In this document: positions 1 through 10,863 of the stretch, piece after piece
Position numbering within the stretch: the stretch's first letter is position 1
Layout of the letters: each line of letters begins with the position of its first letter
Source: Craspedostauros australis
Lineage: Eukaryota; Bacillariophyta; Bacillariophyceae; Mastogloiales; Achnanthaceae
NCBI GenBank assembly: GCA_026770025.1
Contig: JAMXDE010000013.1
Coordinates: 1,860,001-1,924,000, forward strand
Direction of reading: 5' to 3'
Length of the DNA: 64,000 nucleotides
Notes under the pieces: model-generated
Database searches by the model: none
What the model was told of the DNA's origin: nothing
What the model saw: the letters and a program-made list of their open reading frames with translations, nothing else
Made by a program: the position numbers and the translations under genes

Positions 1-1102
1 TTCGGCACCTACATCAGCACCCACTTCGGCACCAACCAGCGGCCTGGCGCCGAATATTGTTCAGTTCTTGGCGGAGTTGGGAACGCCATCAGACACCAAC
101 GGCCAGAACCTACTCGCCGCCATCGAGAACGAGAACGATCTTCTCAGCATTTTTGCCAACCAGGACAGCATTACTGAAGGAGTCGCGCTCTTCGACAGAA
201 TCAAGGACAACTCTGGAGTCCTCGCCCAGTTCCAGGAGGCCGCCAGCGCGACTGGAGAAGTCTTCACGGGTACTGCCACAGATGCCATCGCTTTTTGCCA
301 ACAGTCTGGCAACACCTGCTGCCCCGGAGGTGCCGCCGACTGCAGCTGGGTCGGCGTGGCCAGCATCAGCGCCAATAGCTGCATCGGAATGAACTCCTGC
401 AACAGCCTCGAACCGCAAACGATCGTGTTCCAGTCGAGCTGCCAAAACCCCGACCAGAACAGAGCCTGTTCCTTCTTCAACTTCAACTCCGGTAGTGAGA
501 GGACTGGCATCATCGGCCCATTCTCCTGCCTGGGCGACACCTCATGCTACTCCGTCGGAGCACAGGCCAACGGATACAGCATCGTCCAACCATTTTCTTG
601 CATCGGAACGAGTTCGTGCGCGGCACTGGGAGCCGGAACTGCCGATTACCTCACTGCCAACCCGATGAGAGGCAACATGGGCACGGACAACAAGCGAAAT
701 TCGTTTGTCAACATCGGCAGGGGCTCCTGCGCAAACACCCGTTCGTGCTCCTACGTCAATTCGCACTACACCTACACGATGTACAACGCGATGGGTACTG
801 CTATCACGTACACTTACTACAACCAGTTCGAGGGCAACACCAGAATCGGAGCGGGGACCTGCACCACATCGTTCTCGTGCCATTACATGGGATACGGATA
901 CTACTTCAACGCCGACATCACCCTTGGCGACGGCGTGTGCACTCAAATTCCGACAGCCCAAGGCGAGGGTTGCAACCAGTGCCACTTCGGCGAACTTGGG
1001 ATGCCAGTTCCCCCTCCAAATGGTCCTGCGACAAATGTGTGCTACCCATTGACGGCCACTCTCAACATCCCCAGTGGCAGCACTTGCCTTGCGTGCACGT
1101 AG
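1..1102 (+). CDS. Secreted Ser-Ala-Pro-Thr / paired-Cys repeat protein, copy A (5' partial)
   Basis: Reading frame open from base 2 at the left edge; it ends at TAG 1100-1102. Only the last few SAPT units of the stalk are in the window, followed by a Cys-rich C-terminal domain of about 350 residues. That domain contains repeated short units in which Cys pairs recur as SC-x3-5-SC (for example SCIGMNSC, SCLGDTSC, SCIGTSSC), separated by 25-40 residues rich in Gly, Asn, Ser and Tyr. The spacing suggests a disulphide-stabilised beta-solenoid; that fold is inferred. The protein is nearly identical to the complete copy at 21836-23935, which carries a signal peptide, so this one is expected to be secreted or wall-bound. 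It converges on the LRR gene to its right. The 5' part lies outside the window, so integrity cannot be judged. No enzymatic motif is visible. Confidence 0.8.
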   Translation, partial: SAPTSAPTSAPTSGLAPNIVQFLAELGTPSDTNGQNLLAAIENENDLLSIFANQDSITEGVALFDRIKDNSGVLAQFQEAASATGEVFTGTATDAIAFCQQSGNTCCPGGAADCSWVGVASISANSCIGMNSCNSLEPQTIVFQSSCQNPDQNRACSFFNFNSGSERTGIIGPFSCLGDTSCYSVGAQANGYSIVQPFSCIGTSSCAALGAGTADYLTANPMRGNMGTDNKRNSFVNIGRGSCANTRSCSYVNSHYTYTMYNAMGTAITYTYYNQFEGNTRIGAGTCTTSFSCHYMGYGYYFNADITLGDGVCTQIPTAQGEGCNQCHFGELGMPVPPPNGPATNVCYPLTATLNIPSGSTCLACT

Positions 1103-1406
1103 ATGGGCATCATCAACGGCGATAGAAAGGTATCGTATGGTATGATACTACCCTTGCACTTCTCCATCCTACTCGTTGTCAGGATGGAAGAAACATTAAT
1201 GTAGACACTTCATTTTTTGTGGACGCCCTTCCTCACGTTTATGTTTGTTGTGGCGATGAACTGTCGCCAGGCCATTGGGCAAGTTGTTTCCTCTCTGCTG
1301 TTCATTCACTTGTGGTGGAGGACGATGGGTTGTTGCTATGCAGTATACTATTAATATGCATAATACTTGCCAAGTGCGCCACTCATCTATTATATTGTAC
1401 GGTACT
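1103..1406. other. Convergent 3' spacer, copy A
   Basis: About 300 bp between the stop of the Cys-repeat gene (+) and the stop of the LRR gene (-), so it must hold both 3' UTRs. Directly after the first stop is an imperfect inverted repeat (GTATC / GATAC, around 1131-1149) that could fold in the transcript. No ORF or RNA gene recognised. Confidence 0.5.
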
Positions 1407-3909
1407 CTACACTAGATGCGGGGCGCACCCTACATTGGTCCCGCAACAGACACTGCAACATGGACACGAAATCGTTCCGCCATCGTTTGCACAATCCGCG
1501 CTCAAATCGAATCCCATGTTGTCGCGGTGCACGCACACGGGGGGCGGGACGTAACCCGTCAACGCGTTGTTGTGCAAGTGAATGGCATCGACATGGGCCC
1601 AATCGCTGAACTGCGACGGAACAATGCCCGTGAGATCGTTGTCCGACACATCAAAGATGGCTGTGGTGGAAGTTTAGAAAACGGATGGCATGGCACGGCA
1701 TTGTGAGTGAGTCGATGCATCGTGGTTTGAATAGAGCAGAGTCGAGTGCGGATTGTCCTCCTACCGCATGGGACTTACTCATATTGACCCAATCACTGCC
1801 GAAGCGGCCAGGCAGGGTCCCGCTGAGGCGATTCGAAGATACGTTGAATACCTCAAGGTGTTCCAGCAATGCCATCTCGTCGGGGATGGTGCCAATCAGA
1901 TTGGAATTGGAATAATCAAAAGCGGTGACGGTGGGATCGTGCGATTCGGAGCATGACGCGACGCCCGGCCATGTACAGATGGGATCGGACAGCAAGGAGG
2001 TCGGTTGTGTGGCGTTGACGGCCCCGAAGTAGAACGTCAACAACGCGTAGGCCTGGCTGACGACGGATGGGCTCGTCGTGTGGTTCGTGCAGAAGGATAC
2101 GTTCGAGTTGGCGGTTGGGGATGGTGGAGACGAAGCTGGGCAGAGGTAGTCCAAGGCCCGGAACTGCGGTGAATCGATCGTCAAAATGGAATCCATCGGC
2201 GGATCCACGGCACTGCGCAGAGAATCAAACAGCGCTTGCTGCTCAGCAGTCAGATAAGTCTCGGCGAATGATGTTGGTGCTGCTGTTGGAGATACTTCTT
2301 TCGGCACAGCGGTCCTTTGGGGACCATTGGGATTGTTGGTGCCACCACCACCACCGCCATCAGCGAAGACGGCGACAAGCGCCACGACAACACCAACAAG
2401 CATGAGCACAATGATGAACAGGACTATCATGATGACTCTCTTGAACCACACATCGTTACTCAAGATCGCGCTCTCTCGCCCACGATTGGTTGATTGTTCC
2501 ATCTTGTCAGTTCGGATGCGAACATTCTCAATATCATCGTCGTCATCAGAGTCAGCCACTTGGGCATCGTCTGTGGGGGCAGTGCCATGCCTCGCAGATG
2601 AGCCCTGAGAAGCGGGCACCGCAACTGGCACGATTGTCGCGCCCAGAATCTCGTCCCGAATCGCTTGCACCAAGTCGTTGGTGGAAACCGCATCCAACGT
2701 GGGAGTTGGTTCTTGAACGATGGAATCCGAAACATTTTGTTGCGGCAAGATGGTATCTTCGTCGTCGATGAGATTGTCGAACTCCTCGTCAAGCTGGCTG
2801 TTGTCGTCTTCGGCTTGCGACGTGCGCGGTCCTAACCGGAATGCCCCCACCTGCGACGGCGCGCCTCGGGGTGCGACCGCATTCTGCGCGTTGTCCTGCG
2901 AAGTCGTTTGGAGAGGATCCGTGGAGGCATCGGAGCTTTGCCTAGGCCGAGCTTGACGTTGCGACTTGGCCCTTCTTGGCTTCTGCTGCTCCTTCTTACG
3001 TCGCGCGGAAGCTGAGACCTCGGCGATCGTGTGTCTTGGCCGTGGCGAGCCCTTGCGCACGCTGTTCGCGGCGCACTGCAGTTTGAAGCTGGTGTCTTTG
3101 TCTTTGTCTTTGTCTTCGCCGCTGGGCGCATGGCCAGAATGATCCATGTTGTCCAAATGAGAGACCAGGGTTTCCATTTCCGATGCACCTTTCTGCGAAG
3201 CCTTGGATGCTGCTTGCGGCGAAGACAGGTTATTCTCCTCCTTGCCCGTTCGCTTCTTACTTTTGCCTTTGCCCTTGGTTTTATTCTTGCTCTTGTCATT
3301 ATTGCTCATGCCATTAGTCTCGTCATGTGACGCTGACGATGCTGACGATGCTGTTGATGTTGATTTGGTCTTAGTCTTTTTCCGTTTCTTCTTCGCGGAC
3401 GCCTGCTTCGTCTCCGCAGATGCATGCGACGTTGCCTCCTCATCGCCACTGTCCTTGCTGGAGACCAAATCCTCGCACTGATCATGAATGTCGATGAGAC
3501 TATCCGTGGACTTCCGTCGCAGAGCTTGGCCAGCGACCGAGCTGCCGTCGTGTCTCGGCCGCGCCTCGATGGCTTCCAGCAGCTCCGTTTGCTGCCGAAC
3601 GATATCTGCCGGTGCTTCCACTAGCAAGCCGTCCTCGAGATCAACCTCCACGGCCGACAGGGATGCGGACAACGCGGCTGCCATTGCGTCGGCCTCGTCG
3701 ACATCTCGCGAATCCAGACGGGACGTGCTGTTGCTGTCATGCGTCGGTGCATCGCTGATGGTGGCAAGTCCATCGTGGCCGGCAACGGTCTGAGCATGGG
3801 CGGAATGCAGGGTTTCATCGCCATCGTCCTGCGTCAGCTCCATTATGGCCGTCTCGAGGTTGTGTACGAAGCTTGCGCTTCGCGACGATTTCAGCGCTGG
3901 TGACGCCAT
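1407..3909 (-). CDS. LRR membrane protein with disordered N-terminus, copy A (two exons)
   Basis: Join of 3909-1779 and 1660-1407 on the minus strand, 794 residues, with a 118-bp intron (GTAAGT donor at 1778, CAG acceptor at 1661). The splice links ...DWVNM to TIFDVSDNDLTG and restores a regular leucine-rich repeat. ATG 3909 was chosen because it is the first Met of the frame. Layout: residues 1 to about 490 are low complexity, rich in Ser, Asp and Lys, including basic KKKRKKTKTK-type runs. One transmembrane helix follows at about 493-515 (VLFIIVLMLVGVVVALVAVF), then a Gly linker, a roughly 100-residue Cys-containing cap, and about four LRRs of the xxLxGxIP type. The tail is Cys-rich (CPCCSVCC). 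This is the common diatom layout of a putative surface receptor or adhesion protein with external LRRs. No kinase domain is present. It is divergent from the alpha-kinase gene. The ligand is unknown. Confidence 0.85.
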
Positions 3910-4791
3910 CGTCAACTAATGCATGTAATATTATATTCTATAATATGAAATAATGGTGCATGTCATGGAATGCAACCTTTTGCAGTATGTATGGCATTTT
4001 ATAGGTAGTACTCGCAGAGCAGAAGTATTGCCTTGTGTTGTGCGACAACAACGGATGGTGAATGGTTGCGTTGCGTTTGCTTCACTTCTGATGCGGATGC
4101 CGCAACCAGCAGTTCCTTCACAGAGCGGCGGACCATCGCGGCATCATCTTGCTCGATGGTTTTCACAGGTGCAGCACGCGACTGTGCCGAAATGGCTTTG
4201 GCGTCCTCTTCTTGTTGCCCAAGCCAAACTTCAATGTCGACACATGAGAACACATCGATGTCAGCATGGCCACGCTCGCACAAGTACTGCCTTGATCCAT
4301 CCCTGCATGCAGTTTTAGCGCAGTGCAAGGTGTAACGACACGGAACGACCACAACAGCTTAACAAAATTTGTCCGTATCAAACATCCAGCAACGGCAATT
4401 GTGTTCTGCAGAATCGTTGTGTCTGTGTCCCAAGAAACGCGTGGCAGTCATGGATGCCGTACAGCACACATTCTCAGTACTCTTGAAATGCTTAGGTCGA
4501 CCAAGTCGGAAATTCAGAATGAGAAGTTCTCCACAAAATCTGAACACGAAACAACAACAGTCGAAGGGAAGAAAAGATCCAACATGTGAAGTATCACGCA
4601 CATCGACACTCGTGCTGATGCCCACAATCTCATCGGAGCAGAAGCAAGAACACTCACTCCACGCGGCTGCTTCGATCCGTACGTGATTGTATGGCGCACG
4701 CACAGGAAGTCTCCAATTTCATCATCTCAGAATCGCAGACAAAACACACAAACACAGAGACACAAACAGAGAGCAGGACGCACCAACAACC
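3910..4791. promoter_or_regulatory. Shared divergent promoter region of LRR and alpha-kinase genes, copy A
   Basis: Head-to-head start codons (3909 on -, 4792 on +) leave 882 bp that must contain both promoters and 5' UTRs. An AT-rich stretch (about 3920-3955) lies just upstream of the LRR ATG. A CA-rich stretch (about 4738-4785) precedes the kinase ATG and looks like a 5' UTR. Short ORFs inside are not conserved in frame with copy B, so I call none of them genes. Confidence 0.55.
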
Positions 4792-5520
4792 ATGCCGTCA
4801 GGAAACACCTCCCGAAAGAATAACTCGGCCAATGCGAAAGTATCCATGCACCAGATATTCGACGAGGGTGCATTCCGCTACGTCTACAAGGGCAACTACA
4901 CGAGTGGCCCACGCGCTGGAGAAGAGTGCGTTGCCAAGAAGTTCAAGACCGGCAGTGTCTATGAGGCGCACTACTTCGACACGGATATCAAGACCGTGGA
5001 CAAGGCCATCAACATCATCGAGAAATGGAATGAAAAGAGCTTCATTGACAAGATGGTCATGGCCAACACTCCAGGAGTTTGGGAGTTGAAAGACGGTGAG
5101 GAAGCTGGCGCAAAGCTGCTTGTGGAGCCGTTCATCGAGAACTACGAGAAATTCAACTCCAACAGCGGCTGGAACGAGACCGGCATCGCCTGGGGACGCG
5201 CAATGCAGGCGCTGTCCCATTTCTCCTACCACATCACCGGTGGTCAGTGCCTGCTCTGCGATCTGCAGGGCGGATCCTACTCCAACGGCATCGTCCTCAC
5301 GGATCCCGTCATCATCTCCAGAACGCAGGGCGCCTACGGTCCCACCGATCTTGGTCGCACGGGCATCAGCTCCTTCTTCTCCAGCCACCGTTGCAACGAA
5401 TACTGCAGGCGCGCGTGGTCGATGCCCACGGATCGAACCCGCTATCACGAACAGAACCAGGGCACGAGCATGATCCATGTGCCCACGCAGTACAGTCGAT
5501 TTCCCATGAGCCGGCGTTGA
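4792..5520 (+). CDS. Stand-alone alpha-kinase (MHCK/eEF2K family), copy A
   Basis: 242 residues, essentially one alpha-kinase domain. ATG 4792 was chosen because it opens the conserved region after a CA-rich leader (acaaccATG). Visible family landmarks: Lys in CVAKKFK (about 49-50) for ATP, Glu in LLVEPF (about 112), the DLQG motif (Asp157, Gln159), LTDP (Asp171), then GPTDLGxTGISSFF and the HRCNEYC segment (His199, Cys201, Cys205) that in this family holds a structural zinc. Alpha-kinases are atypical Ser/Thr protein kinases; eEF2 kinase and TRPM7 are known members. No signal peptide or membrane segment, so it should act inside the cell. There is no calmodulin-binding, WD40 or Sel1 partner domain, so its input and substrate are unknown. 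One exon. Copy B at 27706 differs by only a few residues, all before about residue 101. Confidence 0.9.
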   Translation: MPSGNTSRKNNSANAKVSMHQIFDEGAFRYVYKGNYTSGPRAGEECVAKKFKTGSVYEAHYFDTDIKTVDKAINIIEKWNEKSFIDKMVMANTPGVWELKDGEEAGAKLLVEPFIENYEKFNSNSGWNETGIAWGRAMQALSHFSYHITGGQCLLCDLQGGSYSNGIVLTDPVIISRTQGAYGPTDLGRTGISSFFSSHRCNEYCRRAWSMPTDRTRYHEQNQGTSMIHVPTQYSRFPMSRR

Positions 5521-6695
5521 TCATGGACGCACACGGAGTTTTGGTATCCAATCGATCCTTTCTTGTGAAGTATTATACGAAGACCTTGCGCAAGTTGGTC
5601 CACGAGCATGGTGCGACCACAGTTCCGAATCAAAGACAGTTGGGACGAAGGTAGTGTCCTAACCGGGAGTAATGTAGGTAGAGTCCGCTGCAGGAGGCCG
5701 TTGTAGCTACTCAAATAAAGTTGGAGTTGTGCACATTTCTAACTAAGCAACTGTCGCAGGCCCCCGAATGCAGTGTTCGATCCCCACCTTGTGTTCAAGA
5801 GTATTGTACGTGCGCATTCATGAACTTACTTCCTCACTCTCCAATATTCCAATCGCGCAACCTTCGTAGACACAGCGACTTTCGAGTATCATGTCGCCGT
5901 GATTTCCTGATCAGTGGTCTTCTCCAGCGCATCGAAGCTCATACGTCGGGGAAGAGGACGAGCAGAGCGTGCAATTCGATGGCTTCCCGGAAGGACTCCC
6001 ATCTCCCGGCCGGCCCATGACCGCGCTCACATCTTCCCCTCACGTTGTCATCTTCCTGAATTCTCATCATTCCTGTTTGTTCGATGATCCAGTTTCCCAA
6101 TCAGGAGGCGCACGTTTGGAAGATACCAGCCACAGTCAACTTGGTGTCAAAGAGTGTCAAGGAGTGTCGCGGATCCTTCAGCCACAAGCCCTTTTCGTGA
6201 AACTGGATTCATTTGTTCCACGAGTTTCTCTACTTCCGCCATGTTCCACCATTCTTCTGTTGTATAATATTATATTGTATGATTGATCTTGCTTATAATC
6301 ATTACAGCAACGGCCGAGTATGGAGAGCACTCTTCTCTCCTCTCCTCTACTCTGCCATATCTGCTATCTTGTGGTGCGTCATACTTTTCTTTGTCTTGAG
6401 CAACTGCGCGCCATGGCAACCTACCCCTTCGCCCATTCATCATCGCGTCTCTGTCTGTCGATGCTCTGCGTAACTTCATCGCTTCGGGTAAGGATGGCGT
6501 CGTCAGCTGTGGTATATTCTTTCCGTCGGTTCTAACACCGGTTCCAGCCAGCGTGTATGGTGAGACATCGTCTGTGCTCAGCTGTCCTGTTGTTGTTCAA
6601 TTGCGTTGGCAGAAATGGAGAGGAGCTGGATTCATCTGCTGCGCTCGCGCTCTGTAACCACCACTTTGCTGGACCTGCGTGCTGCGATCATGGAT
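5521..6695. other. Convergent 3' spacer between alpha-kinase and protease, copy A
   Basis: About 1.2 kb between two stop codons, identical to copy B throughout as far as I can read. It contains the kinase polyadenylation signal and an AT-rich block near 6255-6305. Several short ORFs exist on the + strand, but identity between copies is total here, so conservation says nothing about coding. No gene called. Confidence 0.5.
5714..5719 (+). promoter_or_regulatory. Candidate polyadenylation signal AATAAA of alpha-kinase A
   Basis: AATAAA lies 194 bp after the kinase stop codon on the same strand and is present at the matching place in copy B. Diatom polyadenylation signals are variable, so this is a candidate only. 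Confidence 0.4.
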
Positions 6696-8992
6696 CTAGT
6701 TGCTGCCACAACCTTCTCCAAAGTCACGGACGCCTCCGGTGCCGAAGTTTCCGCCACGGTACACTACGGTTCCATCGTAGGTCAACACGAGCTCTCTGTT
6801 GCCCTCCAAACCATCGCCGTAGCTGTCCACCATCTCGTAACGCCAGCACAAGGTGGGATCGACGCACACGGTTTGCGTGTCACGTTGGAATTGGCTGTAG
6901 TTATCCTCAAGCCAAAGCACTGCGTCGGTGGCACGGTTTCTCACAGAATGGGTGATGTCACCTGGGAAGCGATCCAATTGGATGTCCACGCGGATCTCCT
7001 TGCAGGCGACATCGCCACCGCCGTTATCCTCGTCTCCGCTGGTTTCGTCACCGCCGCCATCACCTCCACCGTTGCCGTTGTCGGTGCTGTCCGCTACCAC
7101 TTTCATGGCGCCCAACGCATCCACGATGCCTTCTCCGTAGCTACTGTCCTTGCCAGCGGCTCCACGGTCTTCCGCTGTGGACGTCATGGCTTCAAAGAGC
7201 TCCTGGGTGGTCAAATCCTTGTTGTAGCTCTTGAGCAATGCGGCCACGCCACTCACGTGTGGGCATGCCTGTGTTCATGAGACGATTTAGTAGAACCAAA
7301 AGAGCAGCGATTGAATGCTTGCAAGAGAGTGAGATCACGCCGAAAGACGAGCGTTCAAGTATCATCATTGTCGTTGTCGTTGTCGTCTCGTCTCGTCTCG
7401 TCACCTTCAATCATCACTCGCAGCATGTACCGCACTTACCATGCTCGTTCCGCTGATCGAGGCATAACGTCCATCATTCCATGTGCTGCGGACGTTGACT
7501 CCTGGTGCAGCGATATCGACACGGCTGTTGCGAGTTGAGAAGCTGGCCAGTCGCTTGGAAGAGTCCACGGCTGCCACGCTGACGACGATGTCGTACGCCG
7601 CTGGATAGTTGACCGAGTTGCCTTGCGACCCAGAGTTTCCGGCAGCCGCCACAGACAGAACGCCTTCGCTGTACAGCTTCTCGAAGAATTGACGTTCTCG
7701 ACTGTTGGAACCACCTCCGCCGAGACTCATGCTGATGATGTCCGCACCCGCGTTTTGGCACTCCGCCGCGGCCTTCATCAGGTCCGAGCTGAAGACTCCA
7801 CGGTCGTTGAAAACTCGGACGGTGAAGACATTGGCTCCAGGTGCCACGCCGACGACTCCCACGGTGTTGTCCGAGGCTCCGATCGTTCCAGAGACGTGCT
7901 GTGGTTCGGAGGAATGTCGATGGAGCGATTGAAAGGTATGAAAGGTATGAAAGGTTTGGTACCGTAACAGCAGTAGCAGCAGCAGTAGCGATAGGATGGA
8001 TTGCAGAGAGTACGGTACATAAAGATGATGAGAGTTGTGGAATGAACAGCGGCACCAATATTGAATGACGAAGTCATGTCCTGGCCATGTCTCAATACCA
8101 TGTCGAAGAGATGCTGCATTGTCACATCGACCGATTCAACCTCAAATGCACGTACCGTTCCGTGCCCGTTGCCATCGACGTCCCACGGTGTCACAGCTTC
8201 TCTGCCGTTGTATCCAGTCAAGCGTTCGATGTCGAAGTCTTCATGATCGCTCACGATTCCAGTGTCCAGCACGCAAACCGTCACGCCTTCTCCCTTGGTC
8301 TTGTACTGCTCCCACACCAACGGGGCGTTGACCATGTCGATTCCGTACGGTCTCCTTTGGCTTCCGACTTGGAGGTTGCGACCGCCAGCATGATTGTCCG
8401 CATCGGCACCCTCCACAACCACGGAATCATGGATGTACAGCGGCTCGCGGACCAAATCCTCGTAGTAGTCGTACCCGTTGAGTACGGGCATGTCCGACAA
8501 GCTCAAGGACAACGCCACGGCATCGATGGTATCAAGGTCGTGGACGATGCTGATGCTGTTGTTCGTGTCGACGCCAGCATCGGCAGTCAGGGCCTCGATA
8601 TCCTTGATGCATTGCTCATGAGAGACGCCCGATGGGCACATGACGACGACGCGGACAAGGTCTTCATCGACGACCACGGCATCATCGCCAGTCGCGCCGG
8701 CGCCGATATCTTGTGCCGGGTCCTCAGTTTCATCCTCGTTGCCAAGGACGTGGAAGGAGACGTCCGTATCGGTGCCACCGTTGGATGCGGCCAATCCGCG
8801 AAGCTTCTTCGCGCCACCGGAGGCACCATCGGCGCCCCTGTTGGTCGTTCCACGGCCGTCTTCAGCACGAAGAGCGCGGTTGCTGCTGCTCTCGATGGCA
8901 TCGCCAGCATGCTTGTGGGCGAAAGCTGGCGGAGTCGAGATGAGCGTCGACAAGACGAAGAGGTTGAAGATGGGGCGGGAAAGCTTGAACAT
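6696..8992 (-). CDS. Secreted subtilisin-like serine protease, copy A (three exons)
   Basis: Join of 8992-8156, 7898-7440 and 7268-6696 on the minus strand, 622 residues. Introns are 257 bp (GTACGT/CAG) and 171 bp (GTAAGT/CAG), both phase 0. Splicing rebuilds two family signatures that the genomic frame breaks: GNGHGT+HVSGT (catalytic His about 277) and GTSM+ACPHVSGVAAL (catalytic Ser about 431). Catalytic Asp is in VLDTG (about 243) and the oxyanion Asn in AAAGNSG (about 367). ATG 8992 is preferred over an in-frame ATG 66 bases upstream because it opens a clear signal peptide (MFKLSRPIFNLFVLSTLIST, cleavage after AFA). Residues about 100-200 match an I9-type propeptide, removed on maturation in this family. 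After the catalytic domain come a Gly/Asp linker and a roughly 110-residue Cys-containing domain with a DSYGDGL motif. Expected to be secreted or vacuolar; substrate unknown. Confidence 0.9.
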
Positions 8993-9841
8993 GATGTTGA
9001 AGGTAGGTTGGTATGGTTTGGTGGGATGGGATGGTTTTCTTGAGCGGTGAAGTTCCAAATTGTGAGCACTTCATGTTTGTCATTTCGGATCATCCGTGCG
9101 ATTCGCGCCGAACGCCATAATAGCACGATGTTACATTGTTGCAGCCGTGTAAAGTGAATAGTGGTTGCATACGAGTAGTACTTCAAGAAGAAGTTACAAT
9201 GGCGACACTTGCAACTCTCACTCTCCATTGTCTATTGTCTATTGTCCATTGGAACTGTCTCGTCTACAATTCTTCCTGTCGGACTTCCACACTTCTGCAC
9301 TTCCGTATCTTTGGCTTGCGATTCTGCACATGCTCCTTTTCTGCTATTCGTTGACGTGGAATGTTGTGTTCCAGCATACCGCAGCATACGGAGCAGAGGA
9401 ATGTCTGCTATGGCTGTTCCGACATGCGTACGAAGACGAAGATGGAATAGGTGCGAGATTCTGTCAGAGCACTCTGTAGTATTCTACTCTACTCTGCTTT
9501 ACTTTACTTTACTTTACATCATTTTATTCAATTTTATTCACAGTTGCCGAGGTGGAATGTTTGCTGGTGTCATCGGTGCCATTTTCTCACAATGTCCGAG
9601 AGGGAAGCTTCAAAGATCGCATATCCTGTGTGTATCCTTCTTCACCGATTTGACACGATTGTTGGCGGAAGCAAATCTCCATGTATGGTCCGTACAGTAC
9701 GTACGAGCCACGAGCATGAGAGAGTGTTCAATCAGTTCCGACGAACAACAGCTGCCCAATGTTCGCCGCGATATGCTCCAGTCATTCAATCATATCCATG
9801 AGGATCGGAGCAGAAACATGAGGGTGGATGGTGCATTGGTG

Positions 9842-9877
<36 letters not shown>

Positions 9878-10689
9878 CCACCAATGCAAATGCAGAAGTA
9901 TAGAGAGGAGAGGGCACCATACAGTCACACAGAGTATAGTAGTCCCACGTATGGTATGCATGCAAACGATCGCGCATGGATCCTCCAGAGAGTTGGAATG
10001 CATCAAGATTCATTGGCTTGATCTATTCCATCGCGCAGACAAAGACTTGCGTGGCTTCCGTGTTGGTTGGAGTTGGAGAACACACGAGAGAGGTCTGAAA
10101 CTGCGCGCGAGAGATTTTTGGCGCGCGGGTTGTTGGGTCGTGCGTGACAAATGATTCACGAGTGCCAACGAAATCGAACAAATCGGTTGGCGGCTCCAAT
10201 ACCAACAAAACGCAAACGTACGGAAATGGTGTGGAGTTGGGTAAAGTTACAGGATCAGCATCCGTGTGCTCAGACCCACCTTCATCACAGGAGGACGTGT
10301 TCATCATTCCGTCGGCGATCTTGGAACACCAGTCACACATCTGAACTACCCATCATTGCAGGAGCGTGTTCCGCATCATTGCGTGTGAAGGTCTGTTGAT
10401 GTGTTGGTGTTCTGATTCTGCCTCTACTCATCGATGTTTGATGACGGACCAGCTCCAAGAGCGGAATCTCCGGCTGCTCATATGGATGAATGACTGATGA
10501 GACGAAGTCAAGGCTGACCTGGGAAGGAAGCGCTGCACTGCGTACTGCGAACAGGAGTCGGGGACAACACGTACTCCAACTTTGATGCTCAGCACTGTGT
10601 TCTGTGTGTTTGTGAAAGCCGTGACTGTTTGTTCGTTGTATGTTTTCCAATGATGACTGTTTGACAGCACAAGACGGCCATTGTAGAAT
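8993..10689. other. Upstream region of protease A and unduplicated spacer
   Basis: Up to 10165 this is the protease promoter side and is shared with copy B. It includes a pyrimidine-rich (tactt)-type stretch near 9480-9540, a TCGTGT microsatellite, and a GC-rich TTTTTGGCGCGC motif near 10115. From 10166 to 10689 the sequence is present once only. Short ORFs there have no recognisable product. No gene called. Confidence 0.5.
9841..9877. repeat. TCGTGT hexanucleotide microsatellite
   Basis: Six tandem copies of a tcgtgt-type unit. The matching place in copy B (about 32887-32900) has only two, so the array changed length after the duplication. Copy B also carries extra sequence of roughly 90 bp just before this point. 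Confidence 0.8.
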
Positions 10690-10863
10690 CAAACAGGGAT
10701 ACGTGTGAAACGGTTAAAACGGGGTTAACGTGCGAACACGGGCATCGCCCAACAACAGGAGAACAGTGTACTCTCTGACAATCCTACACGACCCTATAAC
10801 CCTTATAATCTGAATCCTTTGGGTTTGCAACCCTCAATGACAATGCATGTGTGTGTTAACTTG
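10690..10863 (+). repeat. 5' LTR of the 6.4 kb Copia element
   Basis: 174 bp, matching 16917-17090 without a visible difference. It contains a CTATAACCCTTATAAT stretch that could serve as a TATA region. The sequence just inside begins GTTTATCATTACGC; I do not recognise a standard initiator-Met primer site there. Confidence 0.9.

Larger units (their letters stand above)
1..10165. repeat. Segmental duplication, copy A (four-gene cassette)
   Basis: Collinear with 22834-33190 over the whole stretch in direct orientation, genes and spacers alike. The offset drifts from 22833 to about 23025 through small indels. The left end is cut by the window. The right end is sharp: after the shared bases ending cacgagtgc at 10165, copy A continues into unrelated DNA while copy B runs into a Copia LTR. 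Divergence is uneven: several percent up to about 5090, no difference found from about 5091 to 7248, then a few percent again. Confidence 0.95.

Noticed and set aside
5769-5812. GTTCGATCC sequence resembling a tRNA B box
   Set aside because: Flanking bases do not form a T stem or an acceptor stem, and no A box lies at the right distance.
8087-9043. 318-codon plus-strand ORF opposite protease exon 1
   Set aside because: Antisense shadow. The minus strand carries signal peptide, propeptide, catalytic Asp and valid splice sites.
10144-10344. Short plus-strand ORF crossing the end of duplication copy A
   Set aside because: It spans the homology break, so half of it is absent from copy B. No domain or leader features.
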